Below, piece by piece: positions 7,566 to 14,559 of a stretch of DNA of 14,559 nucleotides (positions are counted from its first letter, which is position 1; every line of letters starts with the position of its first letter). Where the stretch lies: assembly GCA_039029355.1 (NCBI GenBank), contig JBCCGI010000141.1, positions 1 to 14,559 on the forward strand, given 5' to 3'. The position numbers and the translations under genes were made by a program. Origin of the DNA: JBCCGI01 sp039029355. GTDB lineage: Bacteria; Planctomycetota; UBA1135; GCA-002686595. The notes beneath the pieces are model-generated. The model searched no databases. It saw only the letters and a program-made list of their open reading frames with translations, and had not been told where the DNA came from.

Positions 7566-7641
7566 TGGAGCCAGCGGTGGGACTCGAACCCACAACCTTC
7601 TGATTACAAATCAGAGGCTCTTCCAGTTGAGCTACGCTGGC
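7566..7641 (-). tRNA. thrU: tRNA-Thr(UGU)
   Basis: Acceptor stem GCCAGCG/CGCTGGC, D arm GCTC...GAGC, anticodon stem TCTGA/TCAGA with loop TTTGTAA (anticodon UGU, reads ACA/ACG), T arm GTGGG TTCGAGT CCCAC, discriminator T and encoded CCA (7568-7566). It is the first gene of the tRNA-tuf cluster; a candidate promoter lies about 50 bases upstream. Position and anticodon match E. coli thrU. Confidence 0.96.
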
Positions 7642-7698
7642 GGTGCCAGGTTGCTCCAATGAAGCAGCGGGTCGCCCCTCTCGGGTAGAGAGCGAGCC

Positions 7699-7726
7699 AT
7701 GCTAGGGACCCCCGCCTGCGATGCAA
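7699..7726 (-). promoter_or_regulatory. Candidate promoter of the tRNA-tuf cluster
   Basis: On the minus strand, TTGCAT (7726-7721) and TAGCAT (7704-7699) are separated by 16 bases and resemble -35 and -10 boxes (3/6 and 4/6 matches to the sigma-70 consensus). The following bases GGCTCGC form a GC-rich discriminator of the kind found at stringently controlled tRNA/rRNA promoters, and a run of five A lies about 15 bases upstream of the -35. Predicted transcription start is near 7691. The match is modest; the position just before the first tRNA is the main support. Confidence 0.45.
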
Positions 7727-7767
7727 CCACCTGGCGAGCTTTTTCGACGGGCCTGAGGAGCCCCTGA

Positions 7768-7849
7768 GCGACGGGTCGCCAGCGGGTCGCGGGGAGCGAC
7801 CTTGGCCCGGCCCGCGCGCCCCGCTGGGGAAGGCCCGTCCGCCGGGCCT
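7768..7849 (+). promoter_or_regulatory. Hairpin-rich leader upstream of fhs
   Basis: Between the divergent tRNA promoter and fhs the plus strand holds GCGAC (7768-7772)/GTCGC (7775-7779), GGTCGC (7785-7790)/GCGACC (7796-7801) and AGGCCCG (7831-7837)/CGGGCCT (7843-7849), all perfect. The first GGTCGC (7774-7779) could also pair with 7796-7801, so two of the folds are mutually exclusive. I see no known tetrahydrofolate riboswitch consensus, and it is unknown whether the region is transcribed. Confidence 0.35.
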
Positions 7850-7880
7850 CGCGGGCCGGCGGCCGCTAAGCTCTGCCGCC

Positions 7881-9515
7881 ATGCAACCCATTTCCGTCGT
7901 CGCCGAGCGCCTGGGCGTCCCCTCCGAGCATCTCCACCCGCACGGCTCCTTCGCCGCCAAGCTCGACACCAAGCTGCTCCGCGGACCGCGCGGCCGCGAG
8001 CGCGAGCCCCGCCTGGTGCTGGTCTCGGCCATCACCCCCACCCCGGCGGGCGAGGGCAAGACCACGACCACGATCGGCCTGGGGGACGCCCTGGCGGGCC
8101 TCGGGGAGTCGGTTTGCCTGGCTCTCCGCGAGCCCTCCCTCGGCCCGTGCTTCGGGATCAAGGGCGGCGGCACCGGCGGCGGGAAGGCGCAGCTGGTGCC
8201 GATGGACCGCATCAACCTGCACTTCACCGGCGACTTCCACGCCATCACGGCGGCCCACAACCTGCTGTCGGCCGTGCTCGACAACCACCTGCACTTCGGG
8301 AACGAGCTCGGCATCGAGTCGCGCCGCGTCGTCTGGCCGCGCGTGATCGACATGAACGACCGCGCCCTGCGCGAGATCGTGATGGGACTCGGCGGCAAGA
8401 CCCACGGGGTGCCGCGCCAGGCGGGCTTTGACATCACCGCCGCGTCGGAGCTGATGGCCATCCTCTGCCTGGCCGAGGACGAGGACGACCTGCGCGCCAG
8501 GATCGACCGCACCGTGGTCGCCTTCACGCGCGACCGCCGCGCCGTGACCGCGGGCGAGCTCGAGGTCACCGGAGCGATGCTCGCGCTCCTGCGCGACGCG
8601 CTGATGCCCAACCTCGTGCAGACGATGGAGGGCACCCCCGCGGTCGTCCACGGCGGCCCGTTCGCCAACATCGCCCACGGCTGCAACAGCGTGCTCGCGA
8701 CGCGCACGGCGCTGCACTTCGCCGACTACGTCATCACCGAGGCCGGCTTCGGCTTCGACCTCGGCGCCGAGAAGTTCTTCGACATCAAGTGCCGCTCGGC
8801 GCGGCTCGATCCGGCCGCGGTCGTGCTCGTCGCGTCGGCTCGAGCGCTCAAGCTGCACGGCGGACGCAAGGTCGACGAGCTCGACAGCCCCGACCCCGCC
8901 GCCGTCGAGCGCGGGCTGGAGAACCTCGAGAAGCACATCGAGAACATCGAGCACTTCGGCAAGCCGCCGGTCGTCGCCCTCAACCGCTTCGGCGCCGACA
9001 CCGACGAGGAGGTGGCCGTCGTGGCCGACTTCTGCGCCGCCCGCGGGACCGCCTTCGCCGTCGCCTCGCACTTCGCCGACGGCGGCGCGGGCGCGACCGA
9101 GCTCGCACGCAAGGTGGTCGAAGCCGTCGCCGAGCCGTCGCCCCCCTACCAGCCGCTGTACGAGCTGACCGACGCCGTCCCCGACAAGATCCGCAAGGTC
9201 GCGACCAAGATGTACGGCGCGCGCGACGTGCTGTTCACCAAGTCCGCCGAGCGCGACCTCGCGGAGATCGCGCGCCTCGGCTTCGGCGGCCTGCCGGTCT
9301 GCATCGCCAAGACCCAGAGCTCCCTCTCGGACGACCCCACGCTCGGCGGCCGGCCGCGCGACTTCGAGGTGACGGTGCGCGGCATCCAGATCAACGCCGG
9401 GTCGGGTTTCCTGGTGGTGCTGACCGGCGACATCCTGCGGATGCCCGGGCTGCCGCGCCGGCCCCAGGCGCTGGCGATCGACCTGCAGGACGGGGAGATC
9501 ACGGGGCTGCGGTAG
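7881..9515 (+). CDS. fhs: Formate-tetrahydrofolate ligase (10-formyl-THF synthetase)
   Basis: Cytosolic enzyme that makes 10-formyltetrahydrofolate from formate, THF and ATP, feeding purine synthesis, initiator tRNA formylation or C1 assimilation. It has 544 residues, close to the usual 550-560. Seen: P-loop TPAGEGKTTTTIGL (54-67); the active-site stretch LREPSLGPCFGIKGGGTGGG (82-101); HFTGDFHAITAAHNLL (114-129); HGGPFANIAHGCNS; the family motif TEAGFGFDLGAEKFFDIKC; and the ending LTGDILRMPGLPRRPQALAI. ATG at 7881 gives the normal N-terminus (MQPISVVAERLG), but no Shine-Dalgarno precedes it. A weak TAAGCT at 7867 would suit a nearly leaderless mRNA, which is speculative. It is a single gene, divergent from the tRNA cluster and convergent with the next gene. 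No other Wood-Ljungdahl genes are in view, so a general folate role is more likely than acetogenesis. Confidence 0.97.
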   Translation: MQPISVVAERLGVPSEHLHPHGSFAAKLDTKLLRGPRGREREPRLVLVSAITPTPAGEGKTTTTIGLGDALAGLGESVCLALREPSLGPCFGIKGGGTGGGKAQLVPMDRINLHFTGDFHAITAAHNLLSAVLDNHLHFGNELGIESRRVVWPRVIDMNDRALREIVMGLGGKTHGVPRQAGFDITAASELMAILCLAEDEDDLRARIDRTVVAFTRDRRAVTAGELEVTGAMLALLRDALMPNLVQTMEGTPAVVHGGPFANIAHGCNSVLATRTALHFADYVITEAGFGFDLGAEKFFDIKCRSARLDPAAVVLVASARALKLHGGRKVDELDSPDPAAVERGLENLEKHIENIEHFGKPPVVALNRFGADTDEEVAVVADFCAARGTAFAVASHFADGGAGATELARKVVEAVAEPSPPYQPLYELTDAVPDKIRKVATKMYGARDVLFTKSAERDLAEIARLGFGGLPVCIAKTQSSLSDDPTLGGRPRDFEVTVRGIQINAGSGFLVVLTGDILRMPGLPRRPQALAIDLQDGEITGLR

Positions 9516-9541
9516 GCGGCGCGCACGCCGCGACGCGGGCG

Positions 9542-9577
9542 GCTCCGGTCCGGCGGGACGCACCGCCGGACCGGAGC
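9542..9577. terminator. Bidirectional terminator hairpin between convergent genes
   Basis: Arms at 9542-9556 and 9563-9577 form a perfect 15-bp GC-rich stem with a 6-base loop (GACGCA). The stem lies 26 bases after the fhs stop and 7 bases beyond the stop of the convergent gene. No T-run follows on either strand, so termination may depend on the stem alone or on Rho; the hairpin would also protect both mRNA 3' ends. Confidence 0.75.
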
Positions 9578-9584
9578 GAGGTCT

Positions 9585-10955
9585 CTACGGCGCCGTGCAG
9601 CGCAACACGCGCAGCCGGACGTAGTCGACCATCGTGTCGTCCTGGACGTAGGTGTCGAGCACGTCGGACTCGACCCGGTGCATCACGCTACGGGCCGTCG
9701 GGAACCCGGTATCGGGCAGCGCGCTCAGGTTCAGGCACATGGTCGCGTCGCTGCCGACCACCCACTGGTTCGAGAGCGCCTCGAGCTGGACCATGCTCTC
9801 GCCCCAGTCCATCGTCGAGCTCCCGTCCCAACCGATGACCACAAAGTCGGTCGTCGTCAGGCAGCTGTAGGCGTTCATGTGGACCTCGTAGAGCGCCAGG
9901 CGCACCGGCCCGTCCGCGGCGGTCGAGCCGTAGTCGTCGAAGGTCTCGCGCAGGTTGCGGTTGCACGGCCCCGGGTCGTCGTAGTCGCGCTGGCCCTGCG
10001 GCGCGAGCGCCGCGGCCACATAGGACGAGAAGGCGGCGCTCGGGCTCGAGGGATCGATGCCCCCAGCGTAGTCGTCATCCACGCCCCCCTCTTCGACGAA
10101 CTCGCTGTGCACGCTCGGATCGAACGCGATGCGCACGAACGAGTTCGGATCGACGGCGTTGATCGTCACCCCCGCCTGCGGGCAGAGCGTGAGCTCTTGC
10201 GTCCCGAAGTCATAGCCCGCGAAGACGCCGTTTGGAGCGAGCAGCGTGTTCAGCGGGAAGGTCAGGTAGGCGCTCGTGATCGGCCAGTCGCCCGTCGGCA
10301 AAGCGCTCGTCGCCGGCAGGTCGACCGCCACCAAGCCGTTGTTGGTCGTCAACACGATGCTGTAGGACATGACGTCCCCCGCGCAGGTCCCCGGTCCGGG
10401 CAGACGGGTCTTGACGCAGCCGTCCAGCGGGTCGAGACGAAAGCGCAGGTCGACCTGCATCGGCATCTCCTCGCAGGGTTCGTCGATGAACAGCGGCGTC
10501 GAGGTGAAGGTGTCGGAGCTGATCTTCTCGCTCGCCGCACCGGAGTCCGTCCAGGTCCAGCCGGGCTCGGGGTACGTCACCACGCCGTCGAGCGACGGAA
10601 TGTCGATCTCGACCCCCGTGCCGAAGCGCAGGCTGACGCTCTTGGGGGTGCCGAAGGGCGAGACGTGGGTGACCTTTCCGCTGAAGCCGGTCGGGTTCAG
10701 CGACAGGCCGCGCCCCAGGAAGCCGCCGGAGCCGGCACCCAGCATCAGCACGTCTTTGGCGCCGAAGACGGCCGCCTCGGCCGCGAAATCGTCGAAGACG
10801 ACGAGCTGGGAGCCCTCTCCACCGGAGGGCGGAAAGACGTCGCCCGAGACCCTGCGGTCGACCTTCTCCGAAACGGCCTGACCCTGGGCAACGCCGCCGA
10901 GCAGGACGACGCCGCCGAACACAAACGCGCTGGCGCACAAGCGAGCGGAATTCAT
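9585..10955 (-). CDS. Secreted protein of unknown function, eight cysteines
   Basis: I do not recognise a family. The 456-residue product begins with a clear signal peptide: MNSAR, a hydrophobic core at about 7-22 and a likely cleavage site near residue 27 (AQGQA|VS). There is no lipobox cysteine and no later membrane helix, so it should be released or periplasmic. The mature part has eight cysteines (161, 180, 191, 258, 331, 365, 407, 453), an even number suited to disulfides. Asp-rich stretches (VFDDFAAEA at 53-61, GGVDDDYAGGID at 290-301) alternate with short hydrophobic strands, suggesting a mostly beta fold. No catalytic motif is evident. ATG at 10955 was chosen because the signal peptide starts there and GAGGA lies about 10 bases upstream; the frame is open far upstream, but that part is antisense-like sequence in mutS2. 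It lies 143 bases after mutS2 with two inverted repeats in between, so it is probably transcribed separately. Confidence 0.8.
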   Translation of the reverse strand: MNSARLCASAFVFGGVVLLGGVAQGQAVSEKVDRRVSGDVFPPSGGEGSQLVVFDDFAAEAAVFGAKDVLMLGAGSGGFLGRGLSLNPTGFSGKVTHVSPFGTPKSVSLRFGTGVEIDIPSLDGVVTYPEPGWTWTDSGAASEKISSDTFTSTPLFIDEPCEEMPMQVDLRFRLDPLDGCVKTRLPGPGTCAGDVMSYSIVLTTNNGLVAVDLPATSALPTGDWPITSAYLTFPLNTLLAPNGVFAGYDFGTQELTLCPQAGVTINAVDPNSFVRIAFDPSVHSEFVEEGGVDDDYAGGIDPSSPSAAFSSYVAAALAPQGQRDYDDPGPCNRNLRETFDDYGSTAADGPVRLALYEVHMNAYSCLTTTDFVVIGWDGSSTMDWGESMVQLEALSNQWVVGSDATMCLNLSALPDTGFPTARSVMHRVESDVLDTYVQDDTMVDYVRLRVLRCTAP

Positions 10956-10976
10956 CACGGAACGATCCTCTGTCTT

Positions 10977-11024
10977 GCTCCCTCGTGGGAGCTGATCCAG
11001 GAAAGCCGGCGAGGCAAGTGCCTC
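10977..11024. repeat. Two inverted repeats between mutS2 and the secreted-protein gene
   Basis: GCTCCC (10977-10982)/GGGAGC (10987-10992) is a 6-bp stem with loop TCGT lying just upstream of the ribosome binding site of the secreted-protein gene. GAGGCA-AG-TGCCTC (11011-11024) is a perfect dyad with a 2-base centre, a shape more like a protein-binding operator than an RNA hairpin. Either could end mutS2 mRNA or control the next gene. Confidence 0.45.
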
Positions 11025-11098
11025 ACCCCTTCCCCGTTCCGAAGCTCGCTCCGTGCTTCTTTCACCCAGTCGGCGAAAAAGAGCGCGGCTAGCGACGC

Positions 11099-13207
11099 CT
11101 ACAGGCTCTCGTAGAACGTCACGTCGTCGAAGGCGACCGTCAGCTCCTGCCGCCCGAGGCGCACCAGCACCTGGCGCTTGTCCTTCTTGATGCGCGCGAC
11201 GATGCAGCGCTTCTTGTAGCGCGGGAGCCAGACGACATCGCCCTTCTTGAGGCTCCGCAGGAACTCCTTGCGGCGGTCGGACAGCGTGGCGCCCTCGAGC
11301 GACGCCTCCAGGCCTGCGACGATCTCGCCGAGCGCCTTCTTGTGTTCGCCGGGTAGCCGCGAGAGGAGCGCGCGCGCCTGCTCCAGATGCGGCCGCGTGT
11401 CGGACACGCGCTCTTCGACCCCGCGCTGCGCCTCCGCTTCGAGCTGCTCCTTGCGCTGCGCGAGCTCGTCGCGCTCGCGCTCCGCCTCCGCGAGGCGCGC
11501 CTCGACCTCGACCAGCCGGTCCTCGGCGGTCGAGCGCAGGCGCTCGGTGTCGACGCGCGCGTGCCGCAGGCCTTCGAGCAGCGCGTGGGACTCGTCGGCG
11601 CTGCGGTCGAGCCGGCTCTCGGCCTGCTCCAGCACCTCGGACGGCAGCCCCAGCCGGCGCGCGATCGCGAGGGCGTGGGACTCGCCGGGCGTGCCGACCA
11701 GCACGCGGTACAGCGGCGCCAGGGTCTCGAGGTCGAACTCGACGCTGCCGTTCTCGACGCGCGCGTTGAGGAAGGCGAACTCCTTCAGCTGCCCGAGGTG
11801 CGTCGAGGCGATGGTCGGCACGCGGCGGCGCAGCAGCGCGGTCAGGATGGCCTCCCCCAGCGCGGCGCCCTCGGCCGGATCCGTGCCGCCGCCGAGCTCG
11901 TCGAGCAGCACCAGCGTGCGCTCGCCCGCGCGCTCCAGACCGGCCTGGATCCGCACCAGGTGCGACGAGAAGGTCGACAGGCTCTGCTGGATCTCCTGCT
12001 CGTCGCCGATGTCGGCCACCACGCCGTCCCACAGCGGGACGGTGCTGCCCTCGTCGAAGGGCAGCGGCAGGCCGAGCCGCGTGAGGAGCACCGCCACCCC
12101 GGCGCTCTTCAGCGCCAGCGTCTTGCCGCCGGTGTTGGGCCCGGTCATGACGATCATGTCGAAGTCGTCGCCCAGGCGCAGGTCGATCGGCACCGCGCGC
12201 TCGATGCGGCCGGCGCGTTCCTCGTCGATCAGGAGCGGATGGCGCATGCCGCGCAGCACCAGGCCGCTTGCCGCGCCCTCCTCGCCGGGGAGGCGCGCCG
12301 CGCGGCCGCCGACCTCGCGTGCCCAGGACGCGCCGGCCACGGCGAGCTCTAGCTGCGCCAGCCGCGCGCCCAGCCAGCGCAGCACGTCGAGGCGCGCGAG
12401 CACGGCACGCGTGAGCTCGGTCAGGATGCGCCCCACCTCGCGCTTCTCGTCCGAGCGCGCGGTGGCGAGGCGGTTGCCGGCCTCGACGACCTCCTCGGGC
12501 TCGACGAAGACCGTCTCGCCGGACTGCGACGAGTCGTGCACGATGCCGGGGACGTGGCCGCGGCTCTTCGCGCGAACCGCCAGCACCGGCCGGCCGCCGC
12601 GGCGGTGCACCTGGCCGGCGCTGCCCTCGGCCAGCACGTTGCGGATGCGCGGCTGGTTGGCGAGGACGCGCACGCGGCGCTCGATGTCGCGCTGCAGGCG
12701 CTTGATCTCCTCGCGCAGCCGCTTGAGCGTCTGCGAGGCGCCGTCGAGCACCTCGCCCTTCTCGTCGACCGAGCGCTCGATCTCCCCGCGCAGCGCGGTG
12801 GTGTCGGCGCGGTTGCGCAGCAGCTCGGCGGACTCCGGCGCGGCCTCGGCGCGCGCCGCGAGCCAGGTGGCGGTCTCGTCGACGACGCGCAGCAGCCGGC
12901 CGACGGCGTCGACGTCCTCGCCGCCGAGCGCGCGGCTGTAGGCCTTGGCGTCCTCGAGCGCCGGCAGCGGGTCCGGGTAGCCGCGCAGCGGCGGGTAGGC
13001 GCCGCGCTCCAGTGACTCCCCCATCTCGCGCAGCCGGAGCAGCGCGCGCCGCGCGTCCTCGTCGTCGCGCGGGACGAGCTCGTCGACCGCGCGCTGTCCG
13101 AGCGCCGAGGGCGCGTGGCGGCGGATCAGGGCGCGGATCGCCGGCCAGTCCAGGGCGGCGGCGGCGAAGCCGGAGAGCGTTCCCGCCTGCGCTACTTGCG
13201 TCGACAC
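11099..13207 (-). CDS. mutS2: MutS2-family ATPase lacking the Smr domain
   Basis: MutS2 proteins use a MutS-like clamp and ABC-type ATPase; they limit recombination in some bacteria and in Bacillus subtilis act on collided ribosomes. The product has 702 residues. Seen: N-terminal helical clamp region (about 10-300, including the conserved VPGIVHDSSQSGETVFVEPE at 219-238), Walker A GPNTGGKT (356-363), Q-loop/signature region STFSSHL (411-417), Walker B TLVLLDELGGGTDP (431-444), STHLGQLKEFA (468-478), a charged coiled coil (about 520-615) and a KOW-like segment (about 652-700). Typical members are near 780-790 residues and end in a Smr nuclease domain; this one stops at the KOW segment, and I find no Smr-like sequence in any frame of the 143 bases that follow. 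GTG at 13207 is preceded by GGAGG with 7-base spacing, and overlaps the upstream gene by 16 bases. Confidence 0.95.
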   Translation of the reverse strand: MSTQVAQAGTLSGFAAAALDWPAIRALIRRHAPSALGQRAVDELVPRDDEDARRALLRLREMGESLERGAYPPLRGYPDPLPALEDAKAYSRALGGEDVDAVGRLLRVVDETATWLAARAEAAPESAELLRNRADTTALRGEIERSVDEKGEVLDGASQTLKRLREEIKRLQRDIERRVRVLANQPRIRNVLAEGSAGQVHRRGGRPVLAVRAKSRGHVPGIVHDSSQSGETVFVEPEEVVEAGNRLATARSDEKREVGRILTELTRAVLARLDVLRWLGARLAQLELAVAGASWAREVGGRAARLPGEEGAASGLVLRGMRHPLLIDEERAGRIERAVPIDLRLGDDFDMIVMTGPNTGGKTLALKSAGVAVLLTRLGLPLPFDEGSTVPLWDGVVADIGDEQEIQQSLSTFSSHLVRIQAGLERAGERTLVLLDELGGGTDPAEGAALGEAILTALLRRRVPTIASTHLGQLKEFAFLNARVENGSVEFDLETLAPLYRVLVGTPGESHALAIARRLGLPSEVLEQAESRLDRSADESHALLEGLRHARVDTERLRSTAEDRLVEVEARLAEAERERDELAQRKEQLEAEAQRGVEERVSDTRPHLEQARALLSRLPGEHKKALGEIVAGLEASLEGATLSDRRKEFLRSLKKGDVVWLPRYKKRCIVARIKKDKRQVLVRLGRQELTVAFDDVTFYESL

Positions 13208-14559
13208 GCGAAGACCTCCACCTGCACGGGCTCCTGGGCGGGGCGCGAGACCGCCACCGTGCCCAGCGTCTCGACGCCCCAGCCGGGGGTCATGAGCAAC
13301 GCGTCCTGATAGCGCCGGACGTAGTCGCGTCCGCCGCGCCCCTTGAAGTCGACCGGGCGCGTCGTGACGACCACGTCGAAGGCCTCGGCCCAGGCGCGCA
13401 GCCGCTCGTCGCTCCAGCCGGGGTCAACGCCCAGGAACGACAGGCACATGTCCGGCTGGCCGTCGGCGCGCGCGCGCGCGGCGTCGCGTCGGAAGCGCTC
13501 CTCGGACCCGCCGCGCGCCAGCAGGCCGAGGTGGACCGCCGCGGGCGACAGCTCAGAGTTGATGCCCAGCCAGGCGACGCGCTCGTCGGGCCCCACCGCG
13601 GCCGCGATCAAGTCGAGGAACGCATCGGCCTCGTCGGCGCGCAGGCCGGCGGTCTCGTAGGTGCGCCACGGAGCGAGGCTCCCCATGCGGTCGACGGTCG
13701 ACAGCACGTAGTCGCGCGCGGCCTCCTTGGGCGGCTCGTCGATCAGCAGCCAGACCACGCGGTGCGCGTCGCGCGACGGGTAGACCAGCGCGGCCGCGAG
13801 CACGGCCGCGGCCAGCAGCCCGGGCCGCGGCCCGGGCAGGAGTCGCGCGAAGCCCAGCCCGGCCAGCGGCCAGATCGCGACGCCCTGATGCAGCAGGAAG
13901 CGGTCAAGGTGGAACTCGTGCGTCCAGACCGGCACCCCGGCGCCGAGCAGCAGCAGCCACAGCGTGCGCACGCCGCGCCGCGCAGCGAGCGGCAGCGTCG
14001 CCAGGAGGCCGACCGCCTGCAGCGCGAACATCCGCGGCGTGGCGCAGAAGCCGAGGATCCAGTCGACCCAGCGCCGGCTCCAGGGGATGCGGAAGCTGTC
14101 GCCGCGGTTGCCGCCGAGGAAGGCGAGCAGCGCCTCGCGGTGGGCGCGGCCGAGCTCGGCGTCGCCCGGCCACGGCAGCCCGAACCACCACCCGAAGGCG
14201 ACGAGCGGCACGGCCGCCAGCCAGAGCGTGCGGCGCAGGAACGCCCCCAACCCGCCGGCGCGAACGGCGACCGCGCCGTCCACCAAGAGGTCGAGCGCGA
14301 GCGCGAAGCCCAGCAGCAGGCCGGTGTTGAAGCGCGTGAAGAACGCGGCGGTGATGAGCGCGCCGGCGAGCAGCTCGCGCCCCGCGCTGCCGTCGCGCCG
14401 CAACCAGGCGGCGACCGCGAAGGCGGCGAGCGCGGTGAAGGGGATCTCCTGGAAGAGCGTGGCCGAGTAGGCGAGCGCCAAGGGCGACAGCAGCGCGAGC
14501 GCGAGCGCCAGCCAGGGGCCGAGCGCGGCGCGGCGGGCCGGGCCGCCCGCCGCCGCGCC
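13192..14559 (-). CDS. Polytopic membrane protein, probable GT-C (GT39/ArnT-like) glycosyltransferase, 5' end missing
   Basis: The frame is open to the right edge, so the start lies outside the window; 455 codons are present. The first 265 or so residues contain about six to eight hydrophobic segments (for example near 15-30, 38-52, 63-90, 110-125, 178-192, 198-212, 225-240, 247-262). Short motifs recall GT-C lipid-phosphosugar transferases: YSATLFQEIPFTALAAFAV at 31-49, and HLDRFLLHQGVAIWPLAGLG at 217-236, which resembles the common RYLLP-type segment of that group. A soluble domain of about 185 residues follows, ending with VEVFACRRK. Inferred role: transfer of a sugar from a lipid carrier at the outer face of the membrane. 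The catalytic Asp/Glu loop expected near the N-terminus is not in the window, so the assignment is tentative. The stop overlaps the mutS2 start by 16 bases. Confidence 0.6.
   Translation of the reverse strand, partial: GAAAGGPARRAALGPWLALALALLSPLALAYSATLFQEIPFTALAAFAVAAWLRRDGSAGRELLAGALITAAFFTRFNTGLLLGFALALDLLVDGAVAVRAGGLGAFLRRTLWLAAVPLVAFGWWFGLPWPGDAELGRAHREALLAFLGGNRGDSFRIPWSRRWVDWILGFCATPRMFALQAVGLLATLPLAARRGVRTLWLLLLGAGVPVWTHEFHLDRFLLHQGVAIWPLAGLGFARLLPGPRPGLLAAAVLAAALVYPSRDAHRVVWLLIDEPPKEAARDYVLSTVDRMGSLAPWRTYETAGLRADEADAFLDLIAAAVGPDERVAWLGINSELSPAAVHLGLLARGGSEERFRRDAARARADGQPDMCLSFLGVDPGWSDERLRAWAEAFDVVVTTRPVDFKGRGGRDYVRRYQDALLMTPGWGVETLGTVAVSRPAQEPVQVEVFACRRK

Noticed and set aside
7642..7880. 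Tetrahydrofolate riboswitch upstream of fhs
   Set aside because: I could not find the conserved segments of the known THF riboswitch; only generic hairpins are visible.
7866..9563. Minus-strand open frame opposite fhs
   Set aside because: Pure mirror of the fhs codon pattern; fhs motifs leave no doubt about which strand codes.
10956..12032. Upstream in-frame extension of the secreted-protein gene into mutS2
   Set aside because: The extension is Arg/Ala/Gly-rich off-frame mutS2 sequence; the signal peptide and a ribosome binding site define the start at 10955.
9678..12941. Plus-strand frames of 478 and 564 codons opposite the secreted-protein and mutS2 genes
   Set aside because: Antisense shadows: Arg/Ser/Ala-rich translations without motifs, while the minus strand encodes a signal peptide and full MutS2 ATPase motifs.

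Overview
The window comes from a very GC-rich bacterial chromosome, almost all of it housekeeping. I recognise no phage, transposon, CRISPR array or defence system. The coding density, four-cysteine L33, a long three-helix SecE, many starts without a strong Shine-Dalgarno and a secreted protein I cannot place would fit Planctomycetota or a similar deep lineage. That taxonomic guess is weak and rests on no search.

Left block (1-7641, all minus strand). Read in the direction of transcription (right to left), this is the classic translation/transcription supercluster: tRNA-Thr(UGU), tRNA-Tyr(GUA), tRNA-Gly(UCC), tRNA-Thr(GGU), tuf, rpmG, secE, nusG, rplK, rplA, rplJ, rplL, then the first 499 codons of rpoB, which runs off the left edge. 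The tRNA order and anticodons match the thrU-tyrU-glyT-thrT-tufB arrangement of Escherichia coli. Several genes are tightly coupled: secE/nusG overlap by 1 base, and rplK/rplA and rplA/rplJ are separated by only 3 and 2 bases. Two places interrupt this: a strong intrinsic terminator between tuf and rpmG, and a 512-base gap with an AT island and a long inverted repeat between rplL and rpoB. Both could set the different output levels of EF-Tu, ribosomal proteins and RNA polymerase. A candidate promoter with a GC-rich discriminator lies just upstream of the first tRNA.

Middle (7642-9577). A 239-base divergent region separates the tRNA operon from fhs (formate-tetrahydrofolate ligase, plus strand), whose leader can form several hairpins and whose start has no visible Shine-Dalgarno. 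A perfect 15-bp stem after fhs sits between two convergent genes and probably terminates both.

Right block (9585-14559, minus strand). In transcription order: a polytopic membrane protein resembling a GT-C glycosyltransferase (5' end beyond the right edge), overlapping by 16 bases a mutS2 gene that lacks the usual C-terminal Smr domain, then an unrecognised secreted protein of 456 residues with eight cysteines.

Most noteworthy points: the intra-operon terminator after tuf, the rplL-rpoB gap, the Smr-less MutS2, paired palindromes in the tRNA spacer, the absence of a leader upstream of rplJ, and the orphan secreted protein. I do not see a convincing undescribed multi-gene system.
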